A stretch of DNA of 64,000 nt. Origin: Tridacna crocea (lineage: Eukaryota; Mollusca; Bivalvia; Cardiida; Cardiidae). Shown here piece by piece: positions 1 through 11,068 of this stretch. The translations under genes and the position numbers were made by a program. Within the stretch, counting starts at the first letter, position 1. Every line of letters begins with the position of its first letter. The notes beneath the pieces are model-generated. The model searched no databases. It was not told where the DNA came from and saw only the letters and a list, made by a program, of their open reading frames with translations. The stretch is taken from NCBI GenBank assembly GCA_943736015.1, contig OX031059.1, forward strand, positions 44,341,159-44,405,158, written 5' to 3'.

Positions 1-224
1 TAGTCACAATTTAACAAATAAGCTACAATTTTAATCTGCATCTGCGTTTTTAGTCAAAGAATGAATTTGTTTTCCTTTCATTAAGAGTTGGTAATGTTAA
101 AATCGAAATAATCATATTTCTATCGTGGTTTATCGTTCAATAAACCATGAGGTTAGTTATGAGGCACCCTCGTGGATAATCAATTGTACTTCATAACTCA
201 CAGCTGCTGTTTATCATTGGGCCA

Positions 225-347
225 ATTCACGTTTTTGAGGTTGTTAACATTCGCAGAGGCCTGCAAAAAAAATTAACGCCTTAAAGCACGAGGGTGTTAA
301 ACGATTTTAAAGGCCTCTGTAAATATTAACGACCGAAAAAACGTGAA
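225..347. mobile_element. Short palindromic element, copy 1
   Basis: The ends TTCACGTTTTTGAGG and the inverse CGAAAAAACGTGAA flank a self-complementary body with matching AGAGGCC and GGCCTCT blocks. It interrupts the left arm of the fold-back element, so it inserted later than that arm formed. A second copy lies at about 1097-1222. Confidence 0.6.
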
Positions 348-1096
348 TAAATGTTATTATTTCATTTTATTGCGTAAAACAAGCCTTTTCGGGCCGATAT
401 AAGCATTATAGACGGGTAAAAACCGGGCGTTAACGGGAGAAAACGTGTATTAATCAGTAAATTCACACGACGTTAATGCCCAGCTTTGTACTATCAATAT
501 CCTCGATTCGGGCCTACCTTGTTAACAACGTTTGTTTTTGTCAGTTTTTCCCTAGACTTCGGTCATCAAACTGTGAGAACTTGTACCATATTAGATCCTT
601 TTCATGGCATGCCTTTGACGATATTAGTACACCATAAACAAAAATTTGCACAGGATCTCAGTTTAATCGAGGTCTAATAAAAAATTCACCCTTGAAATGT
701 ACTCTAAACCAGCTACATCCCACCCACTTTTTAACGTGATCGTAATTAACGTGATGTAGAGCGATCCTTCTAACGTCTTTCAGTTACAGAAATTCATATC
801 CACTCATTCGTCCTAGTTGTAATCGTCAAAACGTGTGCAAGTTTATCCTACACACGTCCATCTTAAATCAAAAATCATTAGAAACTAATTTACGCCGAGA
901 GAACCAAAACTAGCATACAGGACTAGCGGCCCTTCGCCGCTCGTAACCAAAGCTTTTTCGCCGACTTCCGGTTTTGACAAATTTAGGTACAATACATTTG
1001 AAGTTCGCTTATTTGCATTTCTATGGAAATATTTTTGCTATCTTTGCAAATTACATGTATTGCGAAAATACTTTTATATTATGCAATAATAGCTTT

Positions 1097-1222
1097 AATT
1101 CGCGTTTATGATGTCGTTAACATTCGGCAGAGGCCCTCAAAATACTTTAACAACCTCGCACTCGGGCGTTAAAGCATTTTTTCAGGCCTCTTCTAATGTT
1201 AGAGACCTCAAAAACGTGAATT
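1097..1222. mobile_element. Short palindromic element, copy 2
   Basis: Same family as 225-347: AATTCGCG start, GTTAACATTCGGCAGAGGCC, inverse GGCCTCTTCTAATGTTAG, and AACGTGAATT end. It lies in the spacer between the fold-back arms. Confidence 0.55.
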
Positions 1223-1884
1223 AACCCTATAAAAGAAATGTCTTTTAGCAATAATTTGCAGCAATAGCTAAAGTTGCACATGTCTGGATTGATTTGAACT
1301 AGGACAAATGAGTGAATATGGAATTCTGTAAACGAAAGACATCCAAGGAACAGATTTATATCAAGTGGAAGAACTGCCGATCATGCTTAAAAGTGGGTGG
1401 GATGCAGCTGGTGTAGAGTGCACTTCACGAGTGATTTTTTGTTCAGATCTCGATTCGACTGAGATCCTGTGCAAATTTTGTTTGTGGTGTATCCAAATAT
1501 CATCAAAGACGGGATATATAGAGGATCGGATATGGTAAAGTTCCTACAGTTTGTTGGTCGCATTCTAAGGGACTTCTGACAAGGACGTTGTTTACAATGT
1601 AGGCCCTGATCGAGGATATTGATAGTACAAAGCTTGGCGCTCAAGGCGCGTGAATTTACTGATTAATAGACGTTTTCTCCTGTTAATGCCCGGTTTTTAA
1701 CCGTTACTGCATGCTGATAACGGCCTGGAAAGACACATTTTATGCATTAATGAACGATAAACCACAATAGAAAGAAGATTGTTTCTTAATTAACTTGATC
1801 TGTCAATTTCAAGTTGATAGTTTCACTGAAAGATTCATATAATGTGAAATATAGGATCTGTTATGAGTTGGCGCTTGAGATAGA

Positions 1885-2065
1885 ATCTTATCACGTAAAA
1901 CCTCCTCTCGCAGTTAAATAAACCCATGACTTATTTATGATAATGAACTAATGTATTATCGTTGTTTGGGCTCCAGTCCTGATCGATTTTCATTCATGAG
2001 CGCATGAAGTCAGAGAAACCAACCACAGCATGCGCAGGAAATCGTACTGCTACGCCGTTTCATGG
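1885..2065 (+). repeat. Dispersed repeat D, copy 1
   Basis: Matches 52205-52420 in the same orientation, sharing AAAACCTCCTC, AAACCCATGA, GCATGAAG and GCAGGAA blocks in order. No coding potential is seen. The second copy directly follows repeat E, so D may be part of a larger dispersed element. Confidence 0.45.
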
Positions 2066-2258
2066 AAATATACAATCGTGGGTAACACTTCCTGAAACAA
2101 TTCGTGGAAAATGAAAAGCTGAAGGAAAAGGAAAAAGTTTCATGATTTCTCTTATAATCGATACCTCGGTGTTATGCTTTTTTCATTCACACGACAAATA
2201 GAATCAGAAGAATATGCAGATAAAAAATTCAAGAATCAAAGAATTAAATTCGGTTCTC

Positions 2259-2488
2259 TTAACCCTTTACCAAACAATCCCATGTTTTTACGACCCTTGC
2301 GGAAGAAGCCTACTGAAAACATTGTCGGAAATGGACAAACTGCTGGTAATCAGCATTTTCTCATTTTCCCACAATGTCTTCTACTCTTCTAAAGTCAAGT
2401 TTCAATTTTTGTGTCAGGTTTACTTTGTCGTCTGAAAATGCTTTCAATTTTGACAATTCTGAAATTTTGGCGTTTGGTAAAGTGTTAA
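2259..2488 (+). mobile_element. MITE-A (piggyBac-like, non-autonomous)
   Basis: Near complete. It starts TTAA-CCCTTTACCAAACAATCCC and ends GTTTGGTAAAGTG-TTAA. The central hairpin is imperfect (GAAATGGACAAACTGCTGG against the inverse arm), while the AGAAGCC and ATGCTTTCAATTT family blocks are kept. Plus orientation means the ACCAAACAATCCC end comes first. Confidence 0.8.
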
Positions 2489-2680
2489 AAGGTATATCAC
2501 AGGAATTGCAGGTTTCAAACAATTGCTCCTTTTCCTACTTTTACCCCCAATGTACAATGATTTATCTCAAATACCAACTCATACTAGATCCCATATTTCT
2601 AAAGGAAAAAAAGGTTTTTTTATCTCCGCAGTGACAACAATCAATATAACAACAAGATGTATAACAGCAGTGATGGTGGT

Positions 2681-2791
2681 AACAATAATAATAATAATTA
2701 TTATTATTATTATTATTATTATAATAATCATCATCATCATCATCATCACTGTCTTATTCTTCGTCTTCATCACTATCATGATCATCATCAT
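2681..2791. repeat. AAT/ATT and ATC trinucleotide microsatellite
   Basis: Runs of AAT, then ATT, then ATC repeats, decaying toward 2790. The isoleucine-, asparagine- or methionine-rich frames here on both strands come from the repeat and are not genes. Confidence 0.95.
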
Positions 2792-3049
2792 AAAGCTATC
2801 GGTTGTATTTTCAATATCTTATACCTTATCGTCTATGATTAAGTCCGTTCGCGTTGTTGAATATTAACTCCTATTTGGAACACGGAACATGAATAAACTA
2901 ACTAAGCGAGACTTTAAGGTTTTTTCTGCATCTTGATACGTGTAAAGGTCAAGTACTAATTGTGTTATGCTTTTACCTATATAACTGGCTTCAAAAACTG
3001 ACGCATAGTGTAAATTAAGATCAGACTGTGAGGGATCGTTTCAGGTTGA

Positions 3050-3261
3050 GACCAGGGCCCGTATTTCACCAACCATTCTTAAGAATGTTCTTTGTCTTAT
3101 TCTCTTGATTTTTTTTTTACATTTGTAAGTAACACAACTTCTAATTGGCTAAACCATTCGGTTTAGCCAATCAGAAGTTGCGTTACTTACACATTCAGAA
3201 AACCTTGGAGAATAAGACAAAGAATATTCTCAAGAATGGTTTGTGAATGAGGGCCCTGGTC
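3050..3261. mobile_element. Palindromic MITE with GGGCCC ends
   Basis: A nearly complete 212-bp inverted repeat. GACCAGGGCCC is matched by GGGCCCTGGTC. Inside, CCATTCTTAAGAATGTTCTTTG pairs with the right arm, and TCTAATTGGCTAAACC pairs around the centre near 3155. The right arm has few mismatches, so it can fold almost end to end. It has no coding capacity; the superfamily is uncertain (hAT-like ends are possible). Confidence 0.8.
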
Positions 3262-3440
3262 ACTTTTGGCGCTGGTCTAAACACACATAATAGGTTTAAC
3301 TTAAGAGACGCAATATTTGTTCCTTACGGCTCCAACTGTACTTCGCAGTAACTGGTTCGTGTATGTAATTATTGTAAGTTAAAGGTTTTCAAGAGGCTAA
3401 TCAAAAAGTCCTTTTTTCCTTTACAATCAACTTAGCCACA

Positions 3441-3540
3441 GTGCGAGAGGGAGACACACACACACAGACGGACAGTCAGAGAGAGAGTTTGAGAGGTATA
3501 CAGTCAGACGGAAAGAAGGACAGGTGGACGGACAGACAGG
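3441..3540. repeat. Purine-rich low-complexity tract
   Basis: GAGA, ACAC and GGACAGACGG-type simple repeats. Confidence 0.8.
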
Positions 3541-3566
3541 GAATTATTGCAGAGTCAGTATTCATT

Positions 3567-3778
3567 CAACTCTTTACCAAACGACAGTTTTACGCTTGTC
3601 TATATTCAAACTATTAGCAGACGACAAATCAAATGCTGAAACTCGTCTTCGAAGGAGTAGAAACGCTGCGTGAAAAGGATAAAATGCTGGTAACCAGCAT
3701 TTTCTCCTTTTCACACCAATGTTTTCTTCTTCAGAGTCGATAAAGTTGGGAAAATTGGGATTGTTTGGTAAAGGGTTA
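3567..3778 (-). mobile_element. MITE-A
   Basis: Starts CTCTTTACCAAACGACA and ends GATTGTTTGGTAAAGGGTTA. Hairpin GGATAAAATGCTGG/CCAGCATTTTCTCC has one mismatched change in one arm only. The left target copy reads TCAA rather than TTAA. Confidence 0.8.
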
Positions 3779-3952
3779 CAAAGTTTTTACTTCCCTCTGT
3801 CAAAGAAAGGGAATGGCGAGAAAAAGTGTGAGAAAGATAGAACAAGGGCATGTTAAGTCTTTTATTCATATCCCGGCAACGATAGTATATAGCAGAGCTT
3901 GTCCGCCTTTCTTGGTTCATGCACCAGTCTTATGGGTGAAGAGCGATAATAG

Positions 3953-4179
3953 TTATCTCTTTACCAAACGCCAAATTAATAGACTGGTCTAAATTGAAGG
4001 CATTTGCATACGACAAAGTAAACGTGACTGAAAATTTGAAATTTGTTTTGTGAAGGGTAGAAAACATCGTGAAAAAAGGAGAAAATGCTGGTTACCAGCA
4101 TTTTCTCCTTTTCCCACAATGTTTTGTAAAGGCTTCTTTTTCAGGGTCGTCAAAAGTAGGGATTGTGTGCTAAGGAGCG
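3953..4179 (-). mobile_element. MITE-A
   Basis: CTCTTTACCAAACGCC start, full hairpin around CTGGTTACCAG, CAGGGTCGT and GGGATTGTGTG end. The terminal GGTAAAG has decayed to GCTAAGGAG. Confidence 0.8.
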
Positions 4180-4259
4180 AAAAGAGCATCTTCGCTAATG
4201 ACTGATAACCAGCGTTTTTCTTCATTTCTAAAACCTATATAGACTTTCTAACCTGTCAT

Positions 4260-4385
4260 AGACAAGTCCTTTCTTCCCCTCATCGCGGGATTCGAACCTC
4301 GAACTTTCGGCCTCACACATTGAATTTTACGGTATCGAATCCCACAATAAGCGTATCAACTAGGCATATCACGACGCGAATGACT
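4260..4385 (-). repeat. tRNA-like fragment, probably SINE-derived
   Basis: Read on the minus strand it contains GAGGTTCGAATCCCGCG, a perfect Pol III B-box, preceded by a TGCCTAGTTGATACGC segment that could be an A-box remnant. Spacing is too long for a plain tRNA and no cloverleaf is evident, so a SINE head or tRNA pseudogene is more likely. Confidence 0.35.
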
Positions 4386-4916
4386 GGTACAGATTTCCAG
4401 GAAGTAATGATTGATATTGATTAATGCACGAGGGTCAGGCTGGCCCGAAATATTTTCACTGCCTTTTAAATATATGTGCCGTGCCCTTGATTGACATTGA
4501 AAGAGAAATATATCATAGGCCTAAAACTGTCTTGGTTCCCAAAGGGTTAAGGCTGTTCGGTTGTATTTTTTTAGACAAATCCTCATTGTGAATATTTCCA
4601 ATTTATTTCAGTGTTGGTGTGCGTGATGTGATCCAATCCTATAACTGGACTTTGCTAAACACATAGATAGATATATCAAAACTTTGAATATAAATTTTTT
4701 TTTTCCGAACGACCACGCAGTTTCCGGCTGGTGGGTTATTCAGGATATATATGTTTACTTTTAAGCATGCATGACTCATCATCATTTTATGATTTATAGC
4801 TTTAGAGAAGGGAACAATTGCTTTTTCTTACAATATGCAACATTTCCGTAAAAACCCACTGAGTCACGCACAGCGGCCATGGGGTAAATCCCATTTCCTC
4901 CGCCCCCGACACGAGT

Positions 4917-5027
4917 AACTTAACCTCAAAATCCTGAGATTTAAACGACCGTAAGGAAGAAGGGTTTCTTTTAAATATCAAGGGAAAAGCAGAAAATGCT
5001 GGTGACAAGCATTTTCTCCTTTCACCT
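4917..5027 (+). mobile_element. MITE-A relic
   Basis: Left half only, decayed: TTAACCTCAAAATCCTGAG, GACCGTAAGGAAGAAG, then hairpin core AAAATGCTGGTGACAAGCATTTTCTCC cut short at the right arm. Confidence 0.55.
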
Positions 5028-5075
5028 CGTATTTAATATGTAACACATCAATCAAAAAGAGACCTTATGGGAACT

Positions 5076-5142
5076 GCAAAAAGTGTCAACCGTGGTCAGA
5101 CTGCGCGAATTGCGCAGTCTGACCAGGGTTGACACTTTTCGC
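5076..5142. repeat. 67-bp near-perfect palindrome
   Basis: GCAAAAAGTGTCAACC pairs with GGGTTGACACTTTTCGC, and GTCAGACTGCGC with GCGCAGTCTGAC, around central GAATT. The GTCAGACTGC core also appears in repeat C copies elsewhere in the window. Probably a small palindromic transposon. Confidence 0.75.
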
Positions 5143-5982
5143 TTTTAATGATGTTTTCTGTAGTAAAAGATCACTCTACCTTGTTATACATTAATTTTTA
5201 ACTATCAACTTAAATTTACTCGCACTATCTTAAATTTGGTCTATTTTCATCTAATTGATGTACGGAATTCTCAGATTGTCCCTTTCGCGTGACGGGTCAC
5301 ATAGGCCTATACATGTATATCCTTCAAGTACAAGTAACACTGAATTATTTGACTTGTAGCTTGGTGGATGGTTGAAGCCACTACATCGTACATGTGGTAT
5401 AATAATATTTGACAATTGAGCTATGTCCTGTGAAAATTTTGCTGAATGCATCGGAGAAAAAAGTATAGATCTATGTCATGCTGGACAGCATGAATACGTT
5501 ATAAACATCTGCTTGCTTGATATCATACTTTATCATATAATAATTTAATATCAGTTGTTTTCATGAACATTGGCAAGTTCTGATTGGCTGATTTTTTTTT
5601 TCATTGCTCCATGAAAAAAAATCATCCTGTGTCGGAGTACTTTTACTGAAGGTTAATTTCAGTTCGGTGCCCTAAAATTTTGGCAAAGTTATATTCAAAC
5701 CCTGCATATTTCCACGGCCAATCATAACGGGGAGCTAGTTCTTAGTTCCTGATTATCACCCGTGTATTATATCCTTGCAGCCATTGCACCATTCCAGGCT
5801 TTTAAGGAAGTTTTTTTTTACCATTACTTCGCAAAATATTCAGGCTCCCGAACCCAAAAGCTGCTTTCCCACATTAACATCGCCGAATCAACGTTCAGTG
5901 GTGTGAACTGAGAAGGGTTTCTGTTCTGCTATAAACATTTAATTGACCGACATCACATCGTCCGGATCTACAACTGGAACCA
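5143..5982. other. No gene seen
   Basis: AT-rich single-copy-looking sequence with T runs near 5590 and 5810. No repeat or exon could be supported. Confidence 0.6.
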
Positions 5983-6113
5983 GAGTTCCAGATAAGAGGG
6001 AGTGATGATATTCTAAATCCATTATTTCTCTTCCAAACCCTATGTTGTGGGTACTCATTAGAATATTCTCAATAAGACGATTCTAATGAGTACCCATAAC
6101 ATAGCGTTTCGTG
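5983..6113 (+). repeat. Palindromic repeat E, copy 1
   Basis: GAGTTCCAGATAAGAGGGAG, then TCTTCCAAACCCTATG and a hairpin in which GGTACTCATTAGAATA pairs with TTCTAATGAGTACC. It is the reverse complement of 52078-52204. The CTATGTTGTGGGTACTC and GAGTACCCATAACATAG blocks form the stem. Confidence 0.6.
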
Positions 6114-6129
6114 GAGATTAATCATTTGA

Positions 6130-6359
6130 TTAAACCTTTCCCAAACAACAACTTTTTGGACTAGACCAAATTGAAAGCATTTGCAGACAACAATTCAAAC
6201 TCTTGCTGAAAAGATGATTTCTGTCTATGACAGGGTAGAAAACATTGTGGGAAAAGGAGAAAATGCTGGTTACCAGCATTTTCTCCTTTTCCCACAATGT
6301 TTTCAAAAGGCTACTATTCCAGACCCGTAAAAACCAGGGATTGTTTGGGAAAGGGTTAA
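6130..6359 (-). mobile_element. MITE-A, best-preserved hairpin
   Basis: TTAA at both ends (6130-6133 and 6356-6359), ACCTTTCCCAAACAAC and GTTTGGGAAAGGG termini. The hairpin is a perfect 33-bp inverted repeat on each side of one base, running from GAAAACATTGTGGGAAAAGG to its complement. A good reference copy. Confidence 0.9.
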
Positions 6360-6655
6360 ATTTTGAAATCAAAATCACTCGCTCTTACTGGAGCTCTACG
6401 GAATAAAGCGCATTGGTTTTAGAAACAAAACAGATATAAAAACATGGAGATAAAACGGTTGCTCTGTGAAACGGGGAGTTAATGCAAACTGCAAAAAGAG
6501 TCGAACCAGGCCAGCATGCAGTCCTTTTAAACATGCTTTTGCTAGAGCATGTTTTATATATTTTAAATGCAAACATGCACTGTGATTTGAAACAATATGT
6601 ATGGGAAAGATTACGACAAGTACTTAAGATGAACAATAGGAAATAACGGTGCACT

Positions 6656-6886
6656 TTACCCTTTACCTAACGACAAAATTTTAGACATGGCCAAGCTGAA
6701 AGCATTTGCGGCCGGGAAATCAAAATTTGTTCGTGGAAGGGAAGAAACAGTTTTTGGAAAGGAGAACTTTGAAAACATAATCAAAAAATAAGAGAAGAAA
6801 TTGCTGGTAACCAGCAATTTCTTCTCTTATTTTTTTATTATGTTTTCAAAGTTTTTATTCTTTAGGATGGTTAAACTCGGAACCCA
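6656..6886 (-). mobile_element. MITE-A variant with an 89-bp hairpin
   Basis: Starts CCCTTTACCTAACGACAAAA. The hairpin (6765-6853) reads AAATTGCTGGTAACCAGCAATTT at its tip and ATAAGAGAAG/CTTCTCTTAT in the stem. Both arms differ from the family consensus in a matched way. The distal end beyond AGGATGGTTAAACTC is decayed. Confidence 0.75.
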
Positions 6887-7086
6887 TTGAATGTATAATT
6901 ACTGTGGTTTTGTGAGCTTGGTTTGATTGATGCCGATATCAACAGTACATTGTTTTTCACTTCACTTTGATCACTGAACCTATCCTTGAATTCAAAGAAT
7001 TTCTTTACCATTTCTAATCTAGCACTCCTCACTAGCCATTGGTTGCTTCTACACATCATACAGTGTAGATATCCATGATTAGACAA

Positions 7087-7165
7087 CACGGTCTGTACAG
7101 CAGTCTGATCTTGATCTACATTGTCTGCTTAAGGTCTTCGAGTCGCACTTAGCAGCCGAAGAGTA
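7087..7165 (+). repeat. Repeat C, right-end fragment
   Basis: Shares CAGTCTGATCTTGATC, ATTGTCTGC, AAGGTC, GAGTCGCACTT and the GCAGCC end with 46321-46423. Confidence 0.5.
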
Positions 7166-7258
7166 AAGTTGACAGCGTAATAAGTATGCAGGAAAGCAGA
7201 TTTGAACTTCTTAGAAAAAGAATGAAAGTATAATTTCTCAGATGGTATTTTTGCATTG

Positions 7259-7450
7259 AACCTTATACAAAATGACATGATTTTAGGCATGTACAATCGA
7301 AAACTATTGGCTGATGAAAAGATGTACGTGGCTCAAATGTGACACGGTCTTTGGCAGGGTAGTAAAACATTTCAGAAAAATTAGAAATGTTGGTTGCCAG
7401 CATTTTCTTCTTTTCCAACTTTTCTTTCTTTACGATCTTTACACGGAACT
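7259..7450 (-). mobile_element. MITE-A, decayed
   Basis: Recognisable AAATGACATGATTTTAGGC, GGCAGGGTAGTAAAACATTTC and hairpin core AAATGTTGGTTGCCAGCATTTTCTTC. Both ends have lost the TTAA. Confidence 0.5.
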
Positions 7451-7479
7451 TGGCAATAGAATTCTTAGGAATTTCTATT

Positions 7480-7650
7480 GAAAACATTTTTGGAAAAGGA
7501 GAAAATGCTTGGTAACCAGCGTTTTATTGTTTTCAAGTTCCGATATTTTGTACTTTTTCAAATTCATTTCCCGTTATTGTAACTCTATTTAAATTGCCGT
7601 CTGCAAATGCTTTGAACTTCAACAATTTTCAAATTTTGTCGTCGGGTCAA
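7480..7650 (+). mobile_element. MITE-A, right two-thirds
   Basis: GAAAACATTTTTGGAAAAGG leads into GCTTGGTAACCAGCG, then TGCCGTCTGCAAATGCTTTG and AATTTTGTCGTCGGGTCAAG. The left end is missing, and the distal hairpin arm is eroded. Confidence 0.55.
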
Positions 7651-7751
7651 GAGTGAACGATGTGTCATTGATTACTAACGATGATTGTGAAATATCCCAA
7701 TTTGTTTGTGACGTCACTTCAGAACGGAAATAATTGTTCAACCACAGATTA

Positions 7752-7845
7752 GTTTACCTTTTCACCGAAAGATAAAATTTTAGACTGGTCCTAATTCGAA
7801 GCATTTGCAGGCGACAAATCAAATGAGACAGAAATGGTGCTACGT
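7752..7845 (-). mobile_element. MITE-A terminal fragment
   Basis: ACCTTTTCACCGAAAGATAA, ATTTTAGACTGGTCC, GAAGCATTTGCAGGCGACAA: the family end without the hairpin. Confidence 0.55.
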
Positions 7846-8045
7846 GCCTTTAAAGGCCAGACTGAACGAGCTGATAGTATAGATTCAAGATCAGACAGCA
7901 CGTTTTATGCAATCTTGTTTTGATCTATGCCGTCCGCAAAATGCCCTTGATTTAGTGCAATATGATATGATACAAGATGGCTTCTTTACAAAAAAAAAAA
8001 ACAAAGGACTGATAGTCCTGAGAGTCGCCTGGTGGGTAATGTGTT

Positions 8046-8564
8046 AGTAGTTTTCACCCTTATTAAATTTCCGACGGTAATATATTACAAACGTTCAAGA
8101 TACAAGATAATTTAACCATAAGATAGTATTATGCAAGCATAATTTCTGAGTTGTGGAACGCTCTAATCCTAAAATCACTCACATAAATATGAAAATCCAC
8201 ATGAAAAAAAAAATATGTGGTGAGAATCAAAATTTATGCCTAGCAACATCTTTAAGAAGTTCAAAGGCTAAATATTTGCTAGAACTGACGCACCACTCTG
8301 TTTAATGATATTTGTTTACCGCACCTAACTGAATTTTGGGCGTAAAGTGACGGCAGCTTCCTATTTGCGAGACTGTACGTCGGTCCATGGTGCTAATGGG
8401 TAATTATCAAACAATTCTCACTAAGTATTCTCAACAAATGGTCTAAGTGTCCAGTAGAAAAGACCCTTTTAGTTGAAAGTACTTTTAAGCATGTCCGCAA
8501 ACTTCTGCAGTTCACGACCACTTACATCAGATGGGCAAATTACACTTTCAAGATTTCTCTGTGT
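8046..8564. other. No gene seen
   Basis: AT-rich with short A runs; nothing supported. Confidence 0.55.
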
Positions 8565-8985
8565 AAAGCCCCCGTCACACCATACTCTAGATCTTAGAAC
8601 GTCTTACCCCGTCATGATCTGAAAACGTGTTGCGGTCGGGGTAGGACGTGTAATTTTGGCCTGATAATATCTGAATCCACTGTCTCACTAAACCTTTTCT
8701 AAGAAAGTCTTACCCCGATCAAAAAAATCGTAAAACGGGTTGCGGTCGGGATACGGTGTATAATTTCAGTCGCTCCCAATTGATGACCTACTGCACCGCG
8801 TCTATAATAGGATCGAAGTATGGCAGATTCGTTTGTAGTACGTCCATCTCGTTTGAAGTTCGTTGTTACTCCGTCTAGTTACTGGACGGGATGGACGGCA
8901 AGAACTTTTGAGCAAACTCAAAGTTCTAGAGCACCCTTCACGTCCTAACCCGTCCATTAAGTCCGAAAACAGTTTATAGGAGGCA
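8565..8985. repeat. Dispersed repeat with CCCCCGTCACACC end
   Basis: GC-richer than its surroundings. It holds an imperfect internal duplication: GTCTTACCCCG with TTGCGGTCGGGGTAGGACG near 8605-8655, and GTCTTACCCCGATC with TTGCGGTCGGGATACGG near 8708-8757. CCCCCGTCACACC resembles the end of a transposon known to me only as a pattern, and no matching opposite end was found. Confidence 0.35.
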
Positions 8986-9513
8986 GGACCATAGGAAGCA
9001 ATTTTGGAGGGGGCAAAATTTTCAGAATCGGCTTGTCGTCCGGATTTGACATATACTGCGTTTTGTAATGCAGTTTAAAATAATCCACCTACTAACACTT
9101 GGGACCAAAATAGATGGAAATTTGTTCAACAATGTGGTGAATGATGAGATTTGGCTTCAAACACTGTCTTAGTCTTATTTGGCTTCAACGTCTTCGAACT
9201 AGTTCCTTTGAAGCACTTCAAATCTGCATGAAGCAGGCGAGGAACGGTGTCATGCTGTCAACGGTGTCAGTCTGTGTTTCAGACCGATCTGTTCAACCCC
9301 CAATGTCTAGGCAGGAACTCTAAGACAAAACTTCTCAGCTTCGAACTGTTCCATACAGATTATTTCTGACAGAATCGTTAGATACTTTAGTCTTAACAGA
9401 TATATTCATCATCACAAAGGCGCAATTTAAACGTTATCTTCCACAGAAAAAAAATGACGAATAATTACAAAACTATATTTCGACTCGCACACCGGAACAT
9501 GGGACAGGAAGTA
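8986..9513. other. No gene seen
   Basis: A 60-codon frame near 9141-9323 has no supporting features. Left flank of the CACTA-like element. Confidence 0.5.
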
Positions 9514-9880
9514 CACTGTAAAAACAGATGTTTCACATTTGCACACATATTGAAACACTTTTTCTGTTACACTTTTTAAACACATTAATATAGAACGTGT
9601 CACATGTTCACTTCTGAAACACTTGGCGTTCAGACGGGAAAACACTAGTGTTCCATCTTTAAACACTTCACATGTTTAAAACTGAAACATGTGACGCGTT
9701 TAAAAGCGAAACACATCCCCTGTTACACTTTTTAAACACATGAACACTTCGGGTAAACACGTCCGTTCCCTTTTGAAACACATGGCGTTCATGCAGGAAA
9801 ACATTAATGTTCTACTTTTAAACATGTCACATGTTTCAAAATTGAAACATGTAACATGTTTCACACAAATGGTGTGCCGT
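9514..9880 (+). repeat. Left subterminal repeat block of the CACTA-like element
   Basis: Many copies of AACACATGTG-like, GTGTTTCA-like and GAAACATGT-like 8-12-mers in both directions, e.g. TGAAACACTTGGCGTTCAGA near 9616 and a similar ACACATGGCGTTCATGC near 9778. Such blocks are usual transposase-binding regions in this superfamily. Confidence 0.6.
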
Positions 9881-10405
9881 TTTACAACACCCTATTAAAG
9901 TCCTCTGCAGATGCAGGATGAACACTTCATGTGTTTCAATACCAGGGCTGCGTCTTTGGCCTGAATATAAAAGGGTGAGATCAGTAACATAGAACGATTA
10001 AAATTGTTCCCCAATTTATTAAAGATATGTCTAACAAATAAAATCAGTTATTCACCAAATCAAACCATTACCATTACTGTAATTAGTTATCAAAATGTTT
10101 TTGAAGCACTGTCTACTGTAAAAATCATTAGGGTATTCTACACAAGTTAAATAATAAAACCCCATCAAAATAGCCACAGCCAACTGTCAAAAGCAACTGC
10201 CGTGTTCTCAGTCTGCACTTATTTCTCTTCAACTATCAAACTGGGTGCCCACAGTAGGGAATGGTGAAGATTTCAAAAACTGCTCAAGTTTCCTCAATTC
10301 TTAAATCTGTAACAACCAGAAAGAAAATTGTGTTACTGTACGCAAAGCTCAACTATTCTTGCAATTTTGGTGCAGCAACATCACCCAAGCAACGTCTGAT
10401 AATAT
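9881..10405. other. CACTA-like interior, no gene seen
   Basis: AT-rich; no frame longer than about 70 codons. Confidence 0.5.
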
Positions 10406-10667
10406 TTTACCTGAAAAACAACAAAAAATTCTAGACATGTCTAAATTAAAAGTATTCAATTTCACAGACATCGCCCCACCCCCCTGCCCCCCAACGAAAA
10501 AAAAAACAAAATAAACGAGATTCAAAAATTGGTTATGAGGGAGAGAAAGCATCATAGGAAAAGGACAAACATGCTAGCTACCAGTATTTTCTCCTTCATC
10601 CACTATTTTTTTGAAAAGGCTTCTTTCCCATGGCGGTTAGAAGTTTAGGTTTGTAGTAAAGGGTTAA
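10406..10667 (-). mobile_element. MITE-A with internal insertion
   Basis: ATTCTAGACATGTCTAAATT start block, hairpin remnant AACATGCTAGCTACCAGTATTT, then GGTTTGTAGTAAAGGGTTAA end. A C- and A-rich stretch near 10475-10510 interrupts the first half. Confidence 0.55.
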
Positions 10668-10947
10668 GATTCCTGAAATTAGCTCTGGTAGCTAGATACT
10701 AATTAAAGGAACTCAACAATTCAAGCAATGTGACAAAGATCAAGCATATTGAACACTTTCTGCTCAGGTGAATTTCAGGCTTTATAGCAATTTTATTTTG
10801 AGAGGTACCTTAAATAACAAAATAACAGCAAACAGATGATTCCTAACTCCTTGCTGAATTGCACTCTGGTTGAAATTGAAATCATTTAAAGGCTAAGAAA
10901 AATAATCATTTGGCCTAAAATAATTACATGTGATTTTCAAAATCAAA

Positions 10948-11068
10948 AAACCTCGGTGAGAAAGGATAAAATGACTGATACCAGCATTTTATCCTTTTCC
11001 CACAGTGTTTTCAAAAGCTTTCTCTATAAGGGTCAACAAAAGGTGTGAGCTTTTGGTTGAAGAGTTCA
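10948..11068 (-). mobile_element. MITE-A, hairpin and one end
   Basis: The hairpin reads AAAGGATAAAATGACTG and CCAGCATTTTATCCTTTT: both arms carry the same GGATAAAA change relative to the consensus GGAGAAAA. Ends GGTTGAAGAGTTCAA. Confidence 0.6.

Larger units (their letters stand above)
116..1773. mobile_element. Fold-back (long inverted repeat) element
   Basis: The left arm (about 116-855) and right arm (about 1275-1773) are inverted copies of each other: the left terminus TCTATCGTGGTTTATCGTTC returns inverted at the right end as GAACGATAAACCACAATAGA. The match continues inward, for example the CACTCATTCGTCCTAGTT segment near 800 against its inverse near 1295. The left arm is longer mainly because a palindromic insert lies in it. 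No coding frame is seen, and the superfamily is not identified. Arm divergence is moderate, so the element is not very recent. Confidence 0.6.

Noticed and set aside
2523-2867. Isoleucine-rich 114-codon frame
   Set aside because: It is the translation of ATC/ATT microsatellite.
6237-6310. MITE hairpins as transcription terminators or microRNA precursors
   Set aside because: They recur as the core of a TTAA-flanked element at dozens of sites, so transposon structure explains them; no microRNA-like loop or asymmetry.
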